From Clostridia bacterium (lineage in GTDB: Bacteria > Bacillota > Clostridia > Oscillospirales > CAG-382): a stretch of 64,000 nucleotides of DNA. Within the stretch, counting starts at the first letter, position 1. Each line of letters begins with the position of its first letter. The translations under genes and the position numbers were made by a program. Location of the stretch: contig JAFYPA010000003.1 of the NCBI GenBank assembly GCA_017560085.1, forward strand, positions 35,511 through 99,510, read 5' to 3'. The notes beneath the pieces are model-generated. The model saw only the letters and a list, made by a program, of their open reading frames with translations, did not search any database and was not told where the DNA came from. Shown here piece by piece: positions 31,998-42,076 of this stretch.

Positions 31998-33740
31998 ATG
32001 AACATAATTTTCACCGCCGCACCGCGAACATTCAAGCTTTGCAACGGCAGAACGGATAATTTCAAGACTCCTGAAAGACCCGAAAATTTCGGGACGGAGC
32101 TTTGTGTTACGACTCCCCGAAATACAAAGGCGTCCTTCAATGCTCTTATCGGTATGATGAATGAGGATTACCTTCTGAATGTCGGCGATTCCGACTGCTT
32201 CTGCAACATTGAGGAGATGCTCAAGCTTCGTGTTGAGGCGGAGTTTCCGCTTGATGTGAAGCTCTGTATTGTAGGCACTATGGTGGATGACGATTATTTC
32301 CGCCGTGGGGAGCTTCTTCTTGAGCAGGATTACACGGTTATTGCGAGAAAGGACTGCGCTCAGATTTTCTGCGAGGCGGAGATTCCGAAGGATATCGCTC
32401 CCGGTGAATATTGCGGTAAGGTAAGGCTCTTCTCTCACAGACTTTTTGAGGATGAGGTGCTTTGCGGTGAGCTGACCGTTACAATCAAGGTTGCACAGTT
32501 TATTTTGCCCGACAGATGCGATTCCAAGTTCTATCTTGATTTGTGGCAGCATTCCTCCATTGTTGCAAACAGATGCGAGGTCAAAATCTGGAGCGACGAG
32601 CATTTCCGTGTGCTTGAGGGAATTGTTGAGAGCCTTGCGGGTCTCGGTCAGAGAGCGGTTACAATTGTTGCAACGGAGGTACCGTGGTACGGTCAGAGCT
32701 GTCACAAGGAAACGGCGATGCCTTCAAGTCTTTTTGAGTACTCCATTATAAAGGCATACAAGGAAAAGGACGGCACTTTTACATATGACTACAGCGCAAT
32801 GCAGAGATATATCGACCTTTGCGCGAAATACGGCATTGACAGAGAAATTTCAATTTACGGCTTTATAAATGTTACCGCACCGCACAAGCCCTGCGAGGAG
32901 TGCTTTGACAACTGTCGCATAAGATACTATGACAAGAGCGACAACAAGTACAAGTTTATGCGTGACATAGCGGAGATTGACGATTATATCGCTTCACTTG
33001 AACAGTATTTCGTAAAGACGGGACAGATTTCCAAGGTAAGGGTTGCGGCGGATGAGCCGGGCAATATCGATGCATTCAGAGTTGCGATTTCCCATCTCAA
33101 GAGAGTCGCTCCCGCATTCAAATACAAGGCGGCGGTAAACCATGTTGAGTTTATTGAGGAGTTCAGAGACGACATTCTTGACATTGCGCCTGCGCTTCCC
33201 AATGCCTGCGAGCTTCACGATATCCTTATAAAAATGAAAAAGGAAATGCCCGAGAAGAGATTTCTTCACTATATCTGCTGTTGGCCGATGTTCCCCAACA
33301 CTTATATAAGAAGCCCTCTTTGTGAGTCGATTTTCCTCGGTATGCTTACCTCTTATCTTGATTTTGACGGTCTTCTTCGCTGGGCGTACACCTGCTGGCC
33401 GGACAATCCCCGTGAGGATATACGCTATCATACAAGCGATTGGGCGGCGGGAGATACCTGCTTTGTATATCCTTCGACGAGCGGAAAGCCTCTGCTTACT
33501 CTTCGATATAAGGCTCTTCTCTGGGGCATCGAGATGTTTGATATGTTTGAGGCTCTTAAGGAAAAGTGCGGAAGGGATGCTGTGGAAAAGGCGGCAGAGT
33601 ACGTGCTTCTTGAGAAGGACTGCAGAAAGATGTTTACCGAGAGATTCTCTATGGTGCAGGCAGACAGAGCAAGGCTTATGACGGTTGATTATAAAAAATA
33701 TGAGGCTATGATGGAGTATATTCTTTCGGAGCTTAACTGA
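31998..33740 (+). CDS. GH123-like glycoside hydrolase (DUF4091 domain)
   Basis: 580 residues: an N-terminal beta-sandwich region (to ~190) followed by a TIM-barrel. VRVAADEPGNIDAF places an Asp-Glu pair at residues 352-353, the arrangement used by GH123 N-acetyl-beta-galactosaminidases in substrate-assisted catalysis. Aromatic WPMFPNTYI and RWAYTCWPDNPREDIRYHTSDWAAGDTC-type motifs near the C-terminus are typical of this group. No signal peptide is visible, so it probably acts on imported oligosaccharides. GAGG lies 8 bases before the ATG. comEC starts 6 bases after its stop. Confidence 0.8.
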   Translation: MNIIFTAAPRTFKLCNGRTDNFKTPERPENFGTELCVTTPRNTKASFNALIGMMNEDYLLNVGDSDCFCNIEEMLKLRVEAEFPLDVKLCIVGTMVDDDYFRRGELLLEQDYTVIARKDCAQIFCEAEIPKDIAPGEYCGKVRLFSHRLFEDEVLCGELTVTIKVAQFILPDRCDSKFYLDLWQHSSIVANRCEVKIWSDEHFRVLEGIVESLAGLGQRAVTIVATEVPWYGQSCHKETAMPSSLFEYSIIKAYKEKDGTFTYDYSAMQRYIDLCAKYGIDREISIYGFINVTAPHKPCEECFDNCRIRYYDKSDNKYKFMRDIAEIDDYIASLEQYFVKTGQISKVRVAADEPGNIDAFRVAISHLKRVAPAFKYKAAVNHVEFIEEFRDDILDIAPALPNACELHDILIKMKKEMPEKRFLHYICCWPMFPNTYIRSPLCESIFLGMLTSYLDFDGLLRWAYTCWPDNPREDIRYHTSDWAAGDTCFVYPSTSGKPLLTLRYKALLWGIEMFDMFEALKEKCGRDAVEKAAEYVLLEKDCRKMFTERFSMVQADRARLMTVDYKKYEAMMEYILSELN

Positions 33741-33746
33741 CGGACT

Positions 33747-36050
33747 ATGCGTAAACTGAATTTCAAAAACACCTCGGCAATTTTTACCGGGGTGTTTATT
33801 GTGGGCTTGCTTGTTTGTATTATTCCCGACGGAATTGTTTCGGGAATTGCTCTTGCGACCCTTTCGCTTGTGACGGCGTGTGTGCTTCTTGTACTATCGA
33901 AAAACAAGCACGGGCGATGTCGTGAGGGCGGAATATTACTATTGGCTTTCACCTTGGGTATAATTCTCGGAGTTGTTGCAAAATGCACTTATTATTACCC
34001 TGCCGAAAGCTTTTATAATGCTCATTCAGACAGCGAGTGTGAGCTTACGGTCAGAATAGATGATGTTGCCTCCCTCGGGGACGGATACGCAAATTACGAT
34101 TGCAGTATTCTGTATTGCAACGGAGATGGTGTAGACTCTGTTCTTGGAATATATCCGTCTGTCAGAGTAAACAATTTCGGCGGTGATTTTGCATCCAAGG
34201 GAGATACCGTCAGATTTACGGCAAATGTGACCTTGCCCGAAGCGGAAGCCACAGACGGCTTTCGTGAGGATATGTATCTGAAGTCACGGCATATTTTTAT
34301 GAGCTGTGATTATTCGGGCACATTCGAGCTTTTGCACAGTGAAGGGACAGGTGCTTTCGGACGTATCCGTGAAAGAATCCTGCACGGAATCACAAGATAT
34401 GTGGGCAATGGTGTCGGCGATGAAACGCTTATTGCAAGATGTATGCTTCTCGGCGACAAGACGGGCATCACAAAGCGGCTTAAGAATATCTTCCGTTCTG
34501 CGGGAATCTCACACATACTGAGTGTTTCGGGGCTTCATCTGTCCGTGCTGTTTATGGCTGTATCCGCCGTGCTTGGACTTAAAAAGAGAAATCCGAGAAG
34601 ACGGTTCGCCACGGCTGAGGCTGTTTCCTGCGCTCTGATTTTTACTTATATGGCTCTTTCGGGCTTTACGCCCTCCATTATGCGTGCGGGACTTATGCTG
34701 ATAACAATGAATGTGCATTCCGCCGTGATTTTTCATATAGTAAAATTCGGTGCGAAAAAGCCGAATGAACGCTTCAATTCACTTTCGTCTCTGTTTGTTG
34801 CGGGGGCGGTTATATGTGTTGTATCGCCCTATTCGGTTTTCGATGTGGGAATGCAGCTTTCGTTTATGTCCACACTCGGAATACTTCTTTCGGCGTATGT
34901 TCTCGGTGGATATATTGACAGGGTGAGGTCGTTGCCTTTAAGGGCGGTGGTGGGCTCCCTTGTGATTACATTTTCTGCGGTGAGCTTTACTCTTCCGATA
35001 TGCGTGTATAATTTCGGCACGCTGTCATTGGTGTGTGCCGTTTCCAATATTCTTGTTTCTCCTCTTGCAATGCCTCTTCTTATGATGCTTCTTGTGCTGG
35101 GGCTTTTGTCTCTGCTTCCGCAGGTGAGCTTTGTTGTGGGCGTGTGTACAATTATCGGTAACATCTGCGAGGGACTTTGCGCTCTTTGTATTGCGGCGGC
35201 AAGGCTTACATCCTCGTGGGAATTTTCCGTGCTGATTTCGAAGGAAAGCGTTTTTGTTACGGTGCGGTTTATAATATTTACGGCTCTTGCGCTGTACGGA
35301 GCGTTTTATTGCAGAGCAAAGCTTCTTAAGGTGGCATTTACCTCGGTGATGTGCCTTTACTTTATTGTTCTTGCGGTAAGTCTTGCCGTGACCGTTTTGG
35401 AATATAACAGACCGAAGGTTAATTTCTGCACGGTGAAGCAGATTCCGTATATGTGCTATTCCGTAAGGGACACGAGAATAATCCCCGACGACGGCTCGGC
35501 TCTGCGCTCCCTTTCCACCGTGAGCAAATGCTTCGGTGAGGAGCTTTACGGCACGGAAAATGTTTATTTCGTTATCCCCAACGGAGACACGGATTTCGAA
35601 TCGGTGTACTTCAATATTGTTTACCTCGACGAAAAACGGGGCATCGACACGGTGCTTACTCCGAGCGAGCCCGCCTTCCAAAGGGCATTCGGAAGCACTG
35701 AAGCCTACACGGAATTCATAGACAAAATCGAAGCCCACGGCTTTGATGTAAGCTTTTATGCAGACAGCTTCACGGCGGACGGCATTGATTTCGTGACGGA
35801 GCTTTCAAAGGAGCGTTCCCGCTTTGCGACGGACTTGCTGTGCGTGATATTCGGAGGGGAGTACGATGCGGAATATGCTTCGGCATCCGCGGAAAATTGC
35901 AGGGACTGTATTTATTTCTGCACGAAGGCATCGGAGGGCGAAAGCGGACTGTATTCGGGTGGTGCAAATCTGTATATCACTTCTCCTCTTTACAAGAAAA
36001 TCGAGGGCGCAATGCAGATACCCGTGCGAGGTCCCAAGGCGTTACAATAG
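33747..36050 (+). CDS. comEC: ComEC/Rec2-family DNA-uptake channel with degenerate C-terminal domain
   Basis: 767 residues. Three N-terminal helices lead into a DUF4131/OB-like extracellular region (to ~200), then the Competence domain with ILSVSGLHLSVLFM near residue 258 and about eight helices to ~560. In other ComEC proteins a metallo-beta-lactamase domain follows; here the last ~210 residues keep the approximate strand order, but the HxHxDH motif and the other metal ligands are absent (the corresponding segment reads FVIPNGDTDFES). Transport of single-stranded DNA is therefore possible, the nuclease function unlikely. No comEA is visible nearby. A bidirectional terminator follows. Confidence 0.85.
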   Translation: MRKLNFKNTSAIFTGVFIVGLLVCIIPDGIVSGIALATLSLVTACVLLVLSKNKHGRCREGGILLLAFTLGIILGVVAKCTYYYPAESFYNAHSDSECELTVRIDDVASLGDGYANYDCSILYCNGDGVDSVLGIYPSVRVNNFGGDFASKGDTVRFTANVTLPEAEATDGFREDMYLKSRHIFMSCDYSGTFELLHSEGTGAFGRIRERILHGITRYVGNGVGDETLIARCMLLGDKTGITKRLKNIFRSAGISHILSVSGLHLSVLFMAVSAVLGLKKRNPRRRFATAEAVSCALIFTYMALSGFTPSIMRAGLMLITMNVHSAVIFHIVKFGAKKPNERFNSLSSLFVAGAVICVVSPYSVFDVGMQLSFMSTLGILLSAYVLGGYIDRVRSLPLRAVVGSLVITFSAVSFTLPICVYNFGTLSLVCAVSNILVSPLAMPLLMMLLVLGLLSLLPQVSFVVGVCTIIGNICEGLCALCIAAARLTSSWEFSVLISKESVFVTVRFIIFTALALYGAFYCRAKLLKVAFTSVMCLYFIVLAVSLAVTVLEYNRPKVNFCTVKQIPYMCYSVRDTRIIPDDGSALRSLSTVSKCFGEELYGTENVYFVIPNGDTDFESVYFNIVYLDEKRGIDTVLTPSEPAFQRAFGSTEAYTEFIDKIEAHGFDVSFYADSFTADGIDFVTELSKERSRFATDLLCVIFGGEYDAEYASASAENCRDCIYFCTKASEGESGLYSGGANLYITSPLYKKIEGAMQIPVRGPKALQ

Positions 36051-36061
36051 CATAAAAAATA

Positions 36062-36100
36062 CTGTGCGAGGGAGCATTTCCTTCGCACAGCTTTTGTTTT
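36062..36100. terminator. Bidirectional terminator between comEC and the GH2 gene
   Basis: CTGTGCGA (36062-36069) pairs with TCGCACAG (36083-36090), with a further GGA/TCC inside. T-rich tails follow on both strands. Confidence 0.82.
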
Positions 36101-36102
36101 AT

Positions 36103-38409
36103 TTAAAATTTATATTCGGCATAACCCTTAAGAAGTGTGCCGGAGGAAGCAACCACCGTCACCTTGGGTGCGCCCTTGGGAATGTGTACGCAAAGGGAAA
36201 TTTTGCCCGCATACATTTTTCTTGTGTTGCAAGGGGGCGGATTGTGGTCTGTTACGGATGAGCCCGTACCGAGAAGTATACCTCCCGAAACCTCGAAAAG
36301 CACCTCGGGGTCTGCATCGGGTACCTCTCTGCCGTCCTTGTCAAGGCACACGCAGGTGTATACTATGCTGTCGTGACCGTCGTTTGTGACATCATTTGTT
36401 TCGCAGATGAGCTTCAGAGCAATCGGCTCCTTGGTTGTAGCTATTGTGTCACGGCAGAGCTCGTTTCCGTCCTTGTCGTAGGCTATAGCAAGAAGCTCGC
36501 CCTCTGTGAAGGGGACTGTCCACTTGCAGGGCTCGTAGTCACGGTAGAGTACCTTGCCGAAGGACTTGCCGTTAAGGAAAAGCTCTGCGCTGTCGCAGTT
36601 TGTGTAAACCTCCACGGGAATTTCCACGCCCTCGAGACCCTTGAAGTTCCAGCTTGAGGGACAGATGTGTACCATAGGCTTTTCGCTGTACTGTGACATT
36701 GTGTGATAGTAGGCTTCCTTGGGAAGGAGATAGAGGTCAACAAGTCCGCTCTGTGATGAAAGTCTCGGATACCAGGTTTCGCCTCTGTGCTCGATGCCCG
36801 CCCATATGAACGAGCCGCAAAGCCAGTCGTACTTCATAACGTGACGCCATGTTTCCGTTCTTGAGTAGCCGTTGAATGCGGAAGGGTTCGGAACGTGGTC
36901 TCTTGCATCAAAGAGGTTTCTTGTTTCATCGTCACCGAAGAACACGCCGCGGGAGGTCTGAAGCGCACAGCTTTCTGAGAGAATTACCGCCTTGTCGGGG
37001 TACATATTGTGGAAAAGCTCGTGCTTTACAAGGGAGTAGTTCATGCTTGCAACATCAACTGCTTTTGTGATTATGTTGTTCTCAACGCCCGCATCCGAAT
37101 GGCAGGCAACGGTTGTGGGTCTGTCGTCGAATTTCTTTACGTATGCCGTCATTGTTTCGGCGATTCTTACGCCCGTGTCAAGGTGCTGTATTCTTTCCTC
37201 GTTACCGATTGACCAGAGAATTACCGACGGATGATTTCTGTCACGAAGAAGCATATCCTTAACATAGGAGAGGGCTTCGGGGCTTGAGGAGTAGTATCTT
37301 GTTTCGTCATAAACGAGAATACCCATTTCGTCGCAGAAGCTCATTGTGTTTTCGTCCGAAAGATTGTGTGCGCTTCTGTAGGCGTTTGCACCCATTCTCT
37401 TCATAAGCTCAAGACGGTATTTTGCCACTCTCCTCGGCAGATAAATACCCGTAAGACCGTAGTCCTGATGAGCGCAGAAGCCCTTGAGCTTTATGTTTTT
37501 ACCGTTGAGGAAGAAGCCCTTGTCACCGTCGAATTTTATCGTGCGGAAGCCGAAGCGTGTGGTGGTTTCCTCTACCTTTTCTTCGCTGTCATATACCTCT
37601 GTTTTAAGAGTATAGAGATTGGGTGAATCGGTATCCCAGAGAAGGGGAGAGTCAACCGTAAGGCTTTGTTTATGGATGAATTTGTCCTTGAATTCCACGG
37701 TGCAATCGGATTTTGTCGATGCGATTTCGTTATTATTTTTATCTGTGATTGTGCTTATGACGGTTGCATTTTTGTCCGCCATACTGTCGTTGCGGAGTGT
37801 TGTTTCTATCTTTACATCCCAAGTGTCGGAATCTGCTCTCTTTTCGGGCTTTACATAAATTCCGAAGATATCGGTAGAGAGCTTTTCCGCTGCGATAAGC
37901 TTTATATCACGGTAGATACCGCCACCCTGATACCACCATCCCTCGGGCTGCTTTGCCTGCTTTGCGTGTACCGCAAGAACATTGACCTTGTCAAAGCGGA
38001 CAAAGTCTGTAATATCCACGGTTATGGGATTGTACGCACTGAAGTTACGGCGCAGAAGTGTGCCGTTGAAGTAGATTTCAGACTCAATTGCGATGCCCTC
38101 GAAGTGGAGAAAGAGCTGTTTGTCTGCGTTTTCCTCTGAGAGTCTGAAGCGCTTGAGATACCACGCCTCGTCACCCTCAAGGTAGCCCTCGGATACGTTC
38201 TTTTCCTTGTCGGGTCTGTCGCCTATTACATAGTCGTGGGGAAGTGTTACGGAATGGAAATATCTTGCGGAGGTTTCAAGCTCAAGAAAGGGCAGAAGCT
38301 GTCCTGTTTTTATGTCGTTGTAGGTCTGCGCCTTGGCTATTGCCTTGAATTCGGGAAAGTTACCACGGCGGTAGCTCCAGCCGTCGTTGAAGTATGTTAT
38401 TGTTTTCAT
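36103..38409 (-). CDS. Glycoside hydrolase family 2 protein (beta-galactosidase-like)
   Basis: 768 residues with the GH2 order: jelly-roll sugar-binding domain (FNDGWSYRRG, LPHDYVIGDRP, KRFRL, HFEGI, YNPITVDITDF), Ig-like domain, TIM barrel, then DUF4982 and C-terminal Ig-like domains. The acid/base Glu lies in ILWSIGNEE near residue 404 and the probable nucleophile Glu in ILSESCAL near 478. GFCAHQDYGLTG precedes the barrel. No signal peptide, so cytoplasmic. AAGGAG before the ATG; promoter at 38478-38506. Next to a GH39-like gene but separately transcribed. Confidence 0.9.
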   Translation of the reverse strand: MKTITYFNDGWSYRRGNFPEFKAIAKAQTYNDIKTGQLLPFLELETSARYFHSVTLPHDYVIGDRPDKEKNVSEGYLEGDEAWYLKRFRLSEENADKQLFLHFEGIAIESEIYFNGTLLRRNFSAYNPITVDITDFVRFDKVNVLAVHAKQAKQPEGWWYQGGGIYRDIKLIAAEKLSTDIFGIYVKPEKRADSDTWDVKIETTLRNDSMADKNATVISTITDKNNNEIASTKSDCTVEFKDKFIHKQSLTVDSPLLWDTDSPNLYTLKTEVYDSEEKVEETTTRFGFRTIKFDGDKGFFLNGKNIKLKGFCAHQDYGLTGIYLPRRVAKYRLELMKRMGANAYRSAHNLSDENTMSFCDEMGILVYDETRYYSSSPEALSYVKDMLLRDRNHPSVILWSIGNEERIQHLDTGVRIAETMTAYVKKFDDRPTTVACHSDAGVENNIITKAVDVASMNYSLVKHELFHNMYPDKAVILSESCALQTSRGVFFGDDETRNLFDARDHVPNPSAFNGYSRTETWRHVMKYDWLCGSFIWAGIEHRGETWYPRLSSQSGLVDLYLLPKEAYYHTMSQYSEKPMVHICPSSWNFKGLEGVEIPVEVYTNCDSAELFLNGKSFGKVLYRDYEPCKWTVPFTEGELLAIAYDKDGNELCRDTIATTKEPIALKLICETNDVTNDGHDSIVYTCVCLDKDGREVPDADPEVLFEVSGGILLGTGSSVTDHNPPPCNTRKMYAGKISLCVHIPKGAPKVTVVASSGTLLKGYAEYKF

Positions 38410-38477
38410 TTTTGCTCCTTGTGAAAAGCTTTTTAAGGTATTTTTCGAAAAATCAAAAATATATTTTCATTACGGTC

Positions 38478-38506
38478 ATTATAACACGGAGATATATCAA
38501 AGTCAA
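38478..38506 (-). promoter_or_regulatory. Sigma-A promoter of the GH2 gene
   Basis: On the minus strand TTGACT (38506-38501), 17-base spacer, TATAAT (38483-38478). Confidence 0.82.
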
Positions 38507-38508
38507 GC

Positions 38509-38540
38509 AAAAAAGGGAAGAAAACCGAAATTCTCTTCCC
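38509..38540 (-). terminator. Terminator of the GH39-like gene
   Basis: On the minus strand GGGAAGAGAA and TTTTCTTCCC pair, followed by TTTTTT; it ends right before the GH2 promoter. Confidence 0.82.
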
Positions 38541-38555
38541 ATCTTATTTGTTCTG

Positions 38556-39980
38556 TTATACAAGCTTTACAAGAAGCACGGATTCAGCCTGAAGCTTATA
38601 GCTTTCGGGGATATCGCCCTCATAAATAAGCTCGAGGTCGTGGTCCTCGTCAAGAAGATACATTTCGCACTTTTTGCCGAATACGCCCTTGAGGTCAAAG
38701 ACAAGCTCGTGCTCGATTTTTTCGTAAGGGTTGAAGCTTGCGAGCATAAATGCGCCCTTGTCGTCGTCCTTTGCACCAAGCACATAAACATGGTCTGCGG
38801 CGGAGTCGCTTGTGACCTCAATGCCGAGTCCGGTCAGTGCGGCAAATGCCTTGAATGCGTAGTAGCCCTTGAGAGGCTCGGACTTGATGCTGTGTCCCTC
38901 GTCGAAAATCTCGGGAGCCTTAAGGATGCCGTTCCAATGCTCACGCATAGTTGTGCCTACCTGTGCATCGTAGTAGGTTGCAATATCCACGGGGGATTTC
39001 TGAAGCGAAAGAAGAGTGCCCGCAATGAATGCCGCCGCTGTCATGGAGGTGATATTGCCCTTCATAACGGTGTAGCCGTCCCTCCAGCTCTTTACATAGT
39101 TCCACTCATCAAATACTGTTTCCGTTTCGGTAAAGCCGTACTTGTCAAGAAGGATTCTTGCGGCGTGTACCTCGTTGAGTATCTGCTCAACCTTGAAGGC
39201 GTATCTGTGGAATGAGAAGAAGTCGAGCGGTACACGCTTATCAAGTGCGAGGGCATTGAGGAATTCGTGTACATTGTCGTTGGTTGCGTTTGTAAATCCT
39301 GCGCCACCGATTTTTATTGTATCGCCGAAGCAAGCCCTGAGGTGCATAGCGGTGGTTTTGTAAAGGTCGATGTACTGTGCGAATGTACCGCCCCAACACA
39401 AATTGCCAAGGTCGGGCTCGTTCCATATTTCCCAGTATTCAATGCCGTAAGTAAAGCCGTCTGCCCAGCCTTCGTTATAGTGGCGGATGATATGCTCGCA
39501 GATTCTTGCCCATTTTGCAAAGTCCTTGGGAGGAAGAGTGTGTATACGAAGACCGTGCTCGATGGATGTACCGAGTCGGAAGATAACCTTTGCACCGCAG
39601 CTTATAATTGCTTCGATGTACTTGTCTGTAGCGATGAAGTTATAGTTATCCGCATCGTTTTCGTCGGCATTGAAATTTTTGAAGATACAGTTTATATCGA
39701 CGAACTCACCGCAGCCGAAGGGATGCTCAATATCGTGGAGTCTGCAATAGGGGATGCGTGCTTCCTTGAAGTATTCGGTGGAGTCCCAGAGGAAGTTCCC
39801 GGTAAGAGGTCCGCCGCCGACACCGTTTACGGGCTTTATTCTGCCGACGGGCTTTGTGAAGTCAACGAGTATCTTTTCTCTTTTGTCAACCGGCTTATGC
39901 TCGCCGGAATTTTCGTAATGTATCAGTTCCTTGAGTGCCTCAAGCTCTTCCAGAGAGGCGATTTTTTTGAAGTTATCCAT
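38556..39980 (-). CDS. GH39-like glycoside hydrolase (beta-xylosidase / related)
   Basis: 474-residue clan-A TIM barrel. EIWNEPD near residue 187 gives the acid/base Glu and VFDEWNYV near 292 the nucleophile Glu, the spacing of GH39 enzymes. The tail after ~390 forms a small beta domain (DDDKGAFMLASFNPYEKIEHEL). No signal peptide, so it likely acts on imported oligosaccharides such as xylo-oligomers; other GH39 activities cannot be excluded. AAGGAG precedes the ATG, and a good promoter lies at 40018-40046. The GH2 gene follows but has its own promoter. Confidence 0.82.
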   Translation of the reverse strand: MDNFKKIASLEELEALKELIHYENSGEHKPVDKREKILVDFTKPVGRIKPVNGVGGGPLTGNFLWDSTEYFKEARIPYCRLHDIEHPFGCGEFVDINCIFKNFNADENDADNYNFIATDKYIEAIISCGAKVIFRLGTSIEHGLRIHTLPPKDFAKWARICEHIIRHYNEGWADGFTYGIEYWEIWNEPDLGNLCWGGTFAQYIDLYKTTAMHLRACFGDTIKIGGAGFTNATNDNVHEFLNALALDKRVPLDFFSFHRYAFKVEQILNEVHAARILLDKYGFTETETVFDEWNYVKSWRDGYTVMKGNITSMTAAAFIAGTLLSLQKSPVDIATYYDAQVGTTMREHWNGILKAPEIFDEGHSIKSEPLKGYYAFKAFAALTGLGIEVTSDSAADHVYVLGAKDDDKGAFMLASFNPYEKIEHELVFDLKGVFGKKCEMYLLDEDHDLELIYEGDIPESYKLQAESVLLVKLV

Positions 39981-40017
39981 TTTATGCTCCTTTGGGGTTG
40001 CGGAGAGATTTTTTTAT

Positions 40018-40046
40018 ATTATAACACAGATGTGGGGAAAATTCAA
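40018..40046 (-). promoter_or_regulatory. Sigma-A promoter of the GH39-like gene
   Basis: On the minus strand TTGAAT (40046-40041), 17-base spacer, TATAAT (40023-40018). Confidence 0.8.
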
Positions 40047-40089
40047 TAGCAAAATGGGAAAATGCGAAATCGCAACGGGAGAAGTCCGC

Positions 40090-42048
40090 TTATTCGTTCT
40101 CCATCTTGATAATAAGGTCTCGGATATACGCCGCTCTCTCAAATTCAAGCCGCTTTGACGCCTCCAGCATTTCCGCACGGAGTCTTGCGATTTCCACTTC
40201 CTTTTCCTTCTTTGTGAGCTTCTTCTTGCTCTTTTTTGAGGAGTCGGGCTTTGCGGAAATCTCGATTATTTCGCGGACCTCCTTCTTTACCGTCGTGGGT
40301 ACTATGCCGTTTTCGATGTTGAATTTTTCCTGCTTTGCTCTTCTTCTTTCCGTTTCGTTTATTGCCTTACGCATCGAATCGGTGATTGTGTCCGCATACA
40401 TTATCACCTTGCCCTCGGCGTTTCTTGCGGCTCTGCCTATGGTCTGAATGAGGGAGGTCTCACTTCGCAGGAAGCCCTCCTTGTCGGCATCCAGCACGGC
40501 TACAAGGGAAACCTCGGGAAGGTCAAGACCCTCACGGAGAAGATTGATGCCGATTAGTACATCAAACACGCCAAGACGAAGGTCTCGGATGATTTCCATT
40601 CGCTCTATTGTGTCTACACCGAAATGCATATATCGGCACTTTATGTCGTGTCCCTCAAGGTATTCCGTGAGGTTTTCCGCCATAACCTTTGTAAGGGTTG
40701 TGACGAGGACTCGCTCCTTCTTTTCTATCCTTGCGTTGATTTCACCTATAAGGTCGTCTATCTGTCCCTCAATGGGGCGTACCTCGACTACGGGGTCAAG
40801 AAGTCCCGTCGGACGGATAATCTGCTCTGCGACTACGGTTGCGCGCTCCTTTTCGTATTTTGCGGGAGTTGCGCTGACGTAGATTATCTGATTTATCTTC
40901 TTTTCGAATTCCTCGAATTTTAAAGGTCTGTTGTCAAATGCCGACGGAAGTCTGAAGCCGTAGTCCACAAGGTTTGTTTTTCTTGCCTTGTCACCGCCGT
41001 ACATTGCGTGTACCTGCGGAAGCGTTACGTGTGATTCGTCTATGAACATAAGAAAATCGTCGGGGAAATAGTCCATAAGAGTGTAGGGCGTGCTTCCCGG
41101 CTCTCTGCCCGAGAGGACTCTTGAGTAGTTTTCAACGCCTGAGCAGTAGCCGATTTCCTGAAGCATTTCAAGGTCGTATTTTACTCGCTCCTCTATTCGC
41201 TGTGCCTCTATATACTTGTTGTTTGCCTTGAAAAATTCAACCCGCTCCTCCATCTCGCAGTAGATGTCACGAAGAGCCTTTTCTCTTGTTTCGTCGCTTG
41301 TGACATAATGGCTGGCAGGGTAGATGCCCGCATATGTCAGATGCTGTATAACTCCGCCCGTGGTGGGATTTACCTCGGAAACCGTATCAATCTCGTCGCC
41401 GAAAAACTCTATACGAAGGGCGTTTGTGTTGGAGTTTGAGGGGAATACGTCCACCGTGTCGCCTCTTACTCTGAACTTGTTTCGCTCAAAGCCCATATCG
41501 TTTCGTTCGTACTGGTTTTTTACAAGCTTTTCAAGAAATACCTCTCTTGACATATTCATTCCCGGTCTTACGGATATAACCATCGAGCCGTATTCACGGG
41601 GGTCACCGAGGGTGTATATGCAGGAAACGCTGGCAACTATTATTACGTCACGGCGCTCAAAAAGCGCACTTGTCGCCGAGTGACGGAGCTTGTCTATTTC
41701 GTCGTTTATGGAACTGTCCTTTTCAATGTAGGTGTCCTTGCCGGGGATGTATGCCTCGGGCTGATAGTAGTCGTAGTAGGACACGAAATACTCCACGGCA
41801 TTCTCGGGGAAGAACTCGCGGAATTCCGAGCATAGCTGTGCGGCAAGGGTCTTGTTGTGTGCAAGGACAAGTGTGGGCTTGTTTGCTCTTGCAATGATAT
41901 TCGCCATTGTGAAGGTCTTACCCGATCCCGTAACACCGAGAAGGAGCTGCTCCTTTTCGCCTCTTTCAAGACCGTTCACAAGCTCGTCTATTGCCTCGGG
42001 CTGGTCACCCATCGGCTTGAAGTCTGATTTTAGTTTGAACTGATTCAT
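40090..42048 (-). CDS. uvrB: Excinuclease ABC subunit B (UvrB)
   Basis: Nucleotide-excision-repair helicase-like subunit that verifies damage handed over by UvrA and recruits UvrC. 652 residues. Walker A GVTGSGKT ends at residue 45, [16 protein letters not shown] is the beta-hairpin region that wedges the strands, DESHVTLPQ carries the Walker B, and the C-terminal UVR domain ([24 protein letters not shown]) binds UvrC. All motifs are intact. GGAG before the ATG. The exported stalk-domain gene ends 28 bases upstream on the same strand, so uvrB may be read from its promoter. No LexA-type box was found in front of either gene. Confidence 0.97.
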   Translation of the reverse strand: MNQFKLKSDFKPMGDQPEAIDELVNGLERGEKEQLLLGVTGSGKTFTMANIIARANKPTLVLAHNKTLAAQLCSEFREFFPENAVEYFVSYYDYYQPEAYIPGKDTYIEKDSSINDEIDKLRHSATSALFERRDVIIVASVSCIYTLGDPREYGSMVISVRPGMNMSREVFLEKLVKNQYERNDMGFERNKFRVRGDTVDVFPSNSNTNALRIEFFGDEIDTVSEVNPTTGGVIQHLTYAGIYPASHYVTSDETREKALRDIYCEMEERVEFFKANNKYIEAQRIEERVKYDLEMLQEIGYCSGVENYSRVLSGREPGSTPYTLMDYFPDDFLMFIDESHVTLPQVHAMYGGDKARKTNLVDYGFRLPSAFDNRPLKFEEFEKKINQIIYVSATPAKYEKERATVVAEQIIRPTGLLDPVVEVRPIEGQIDDLIGEINARIEKKERVLVTTLTKVMAENLTEYLEGHDIKCRYMHFGVDTIERMEIIRDLRLGVFDVLIGINLLREGLDLPEVSLVAVLDADKEGFLRSETSLIQTIGRAARNAEGKVIMYADTITDSMRKAINETERRRAKQEKFNIENGIVPTTVKKEVREIIEISAKPDSSKKSKKKLTKKEKEVEIARLRAEMLEASKRLEFERAAYIRDLIIKMENE

Positions 42049-42076
42049 TTTGTTCTCCGATATATTTAAAATATGA

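Noticed and set aside
42049..42076. Possible LexA box before uvrB
   Set aside because: AGAACAAAATG has only one half-site; the stalk-gene promoter region also lacks GAAC-N4-GTTC.
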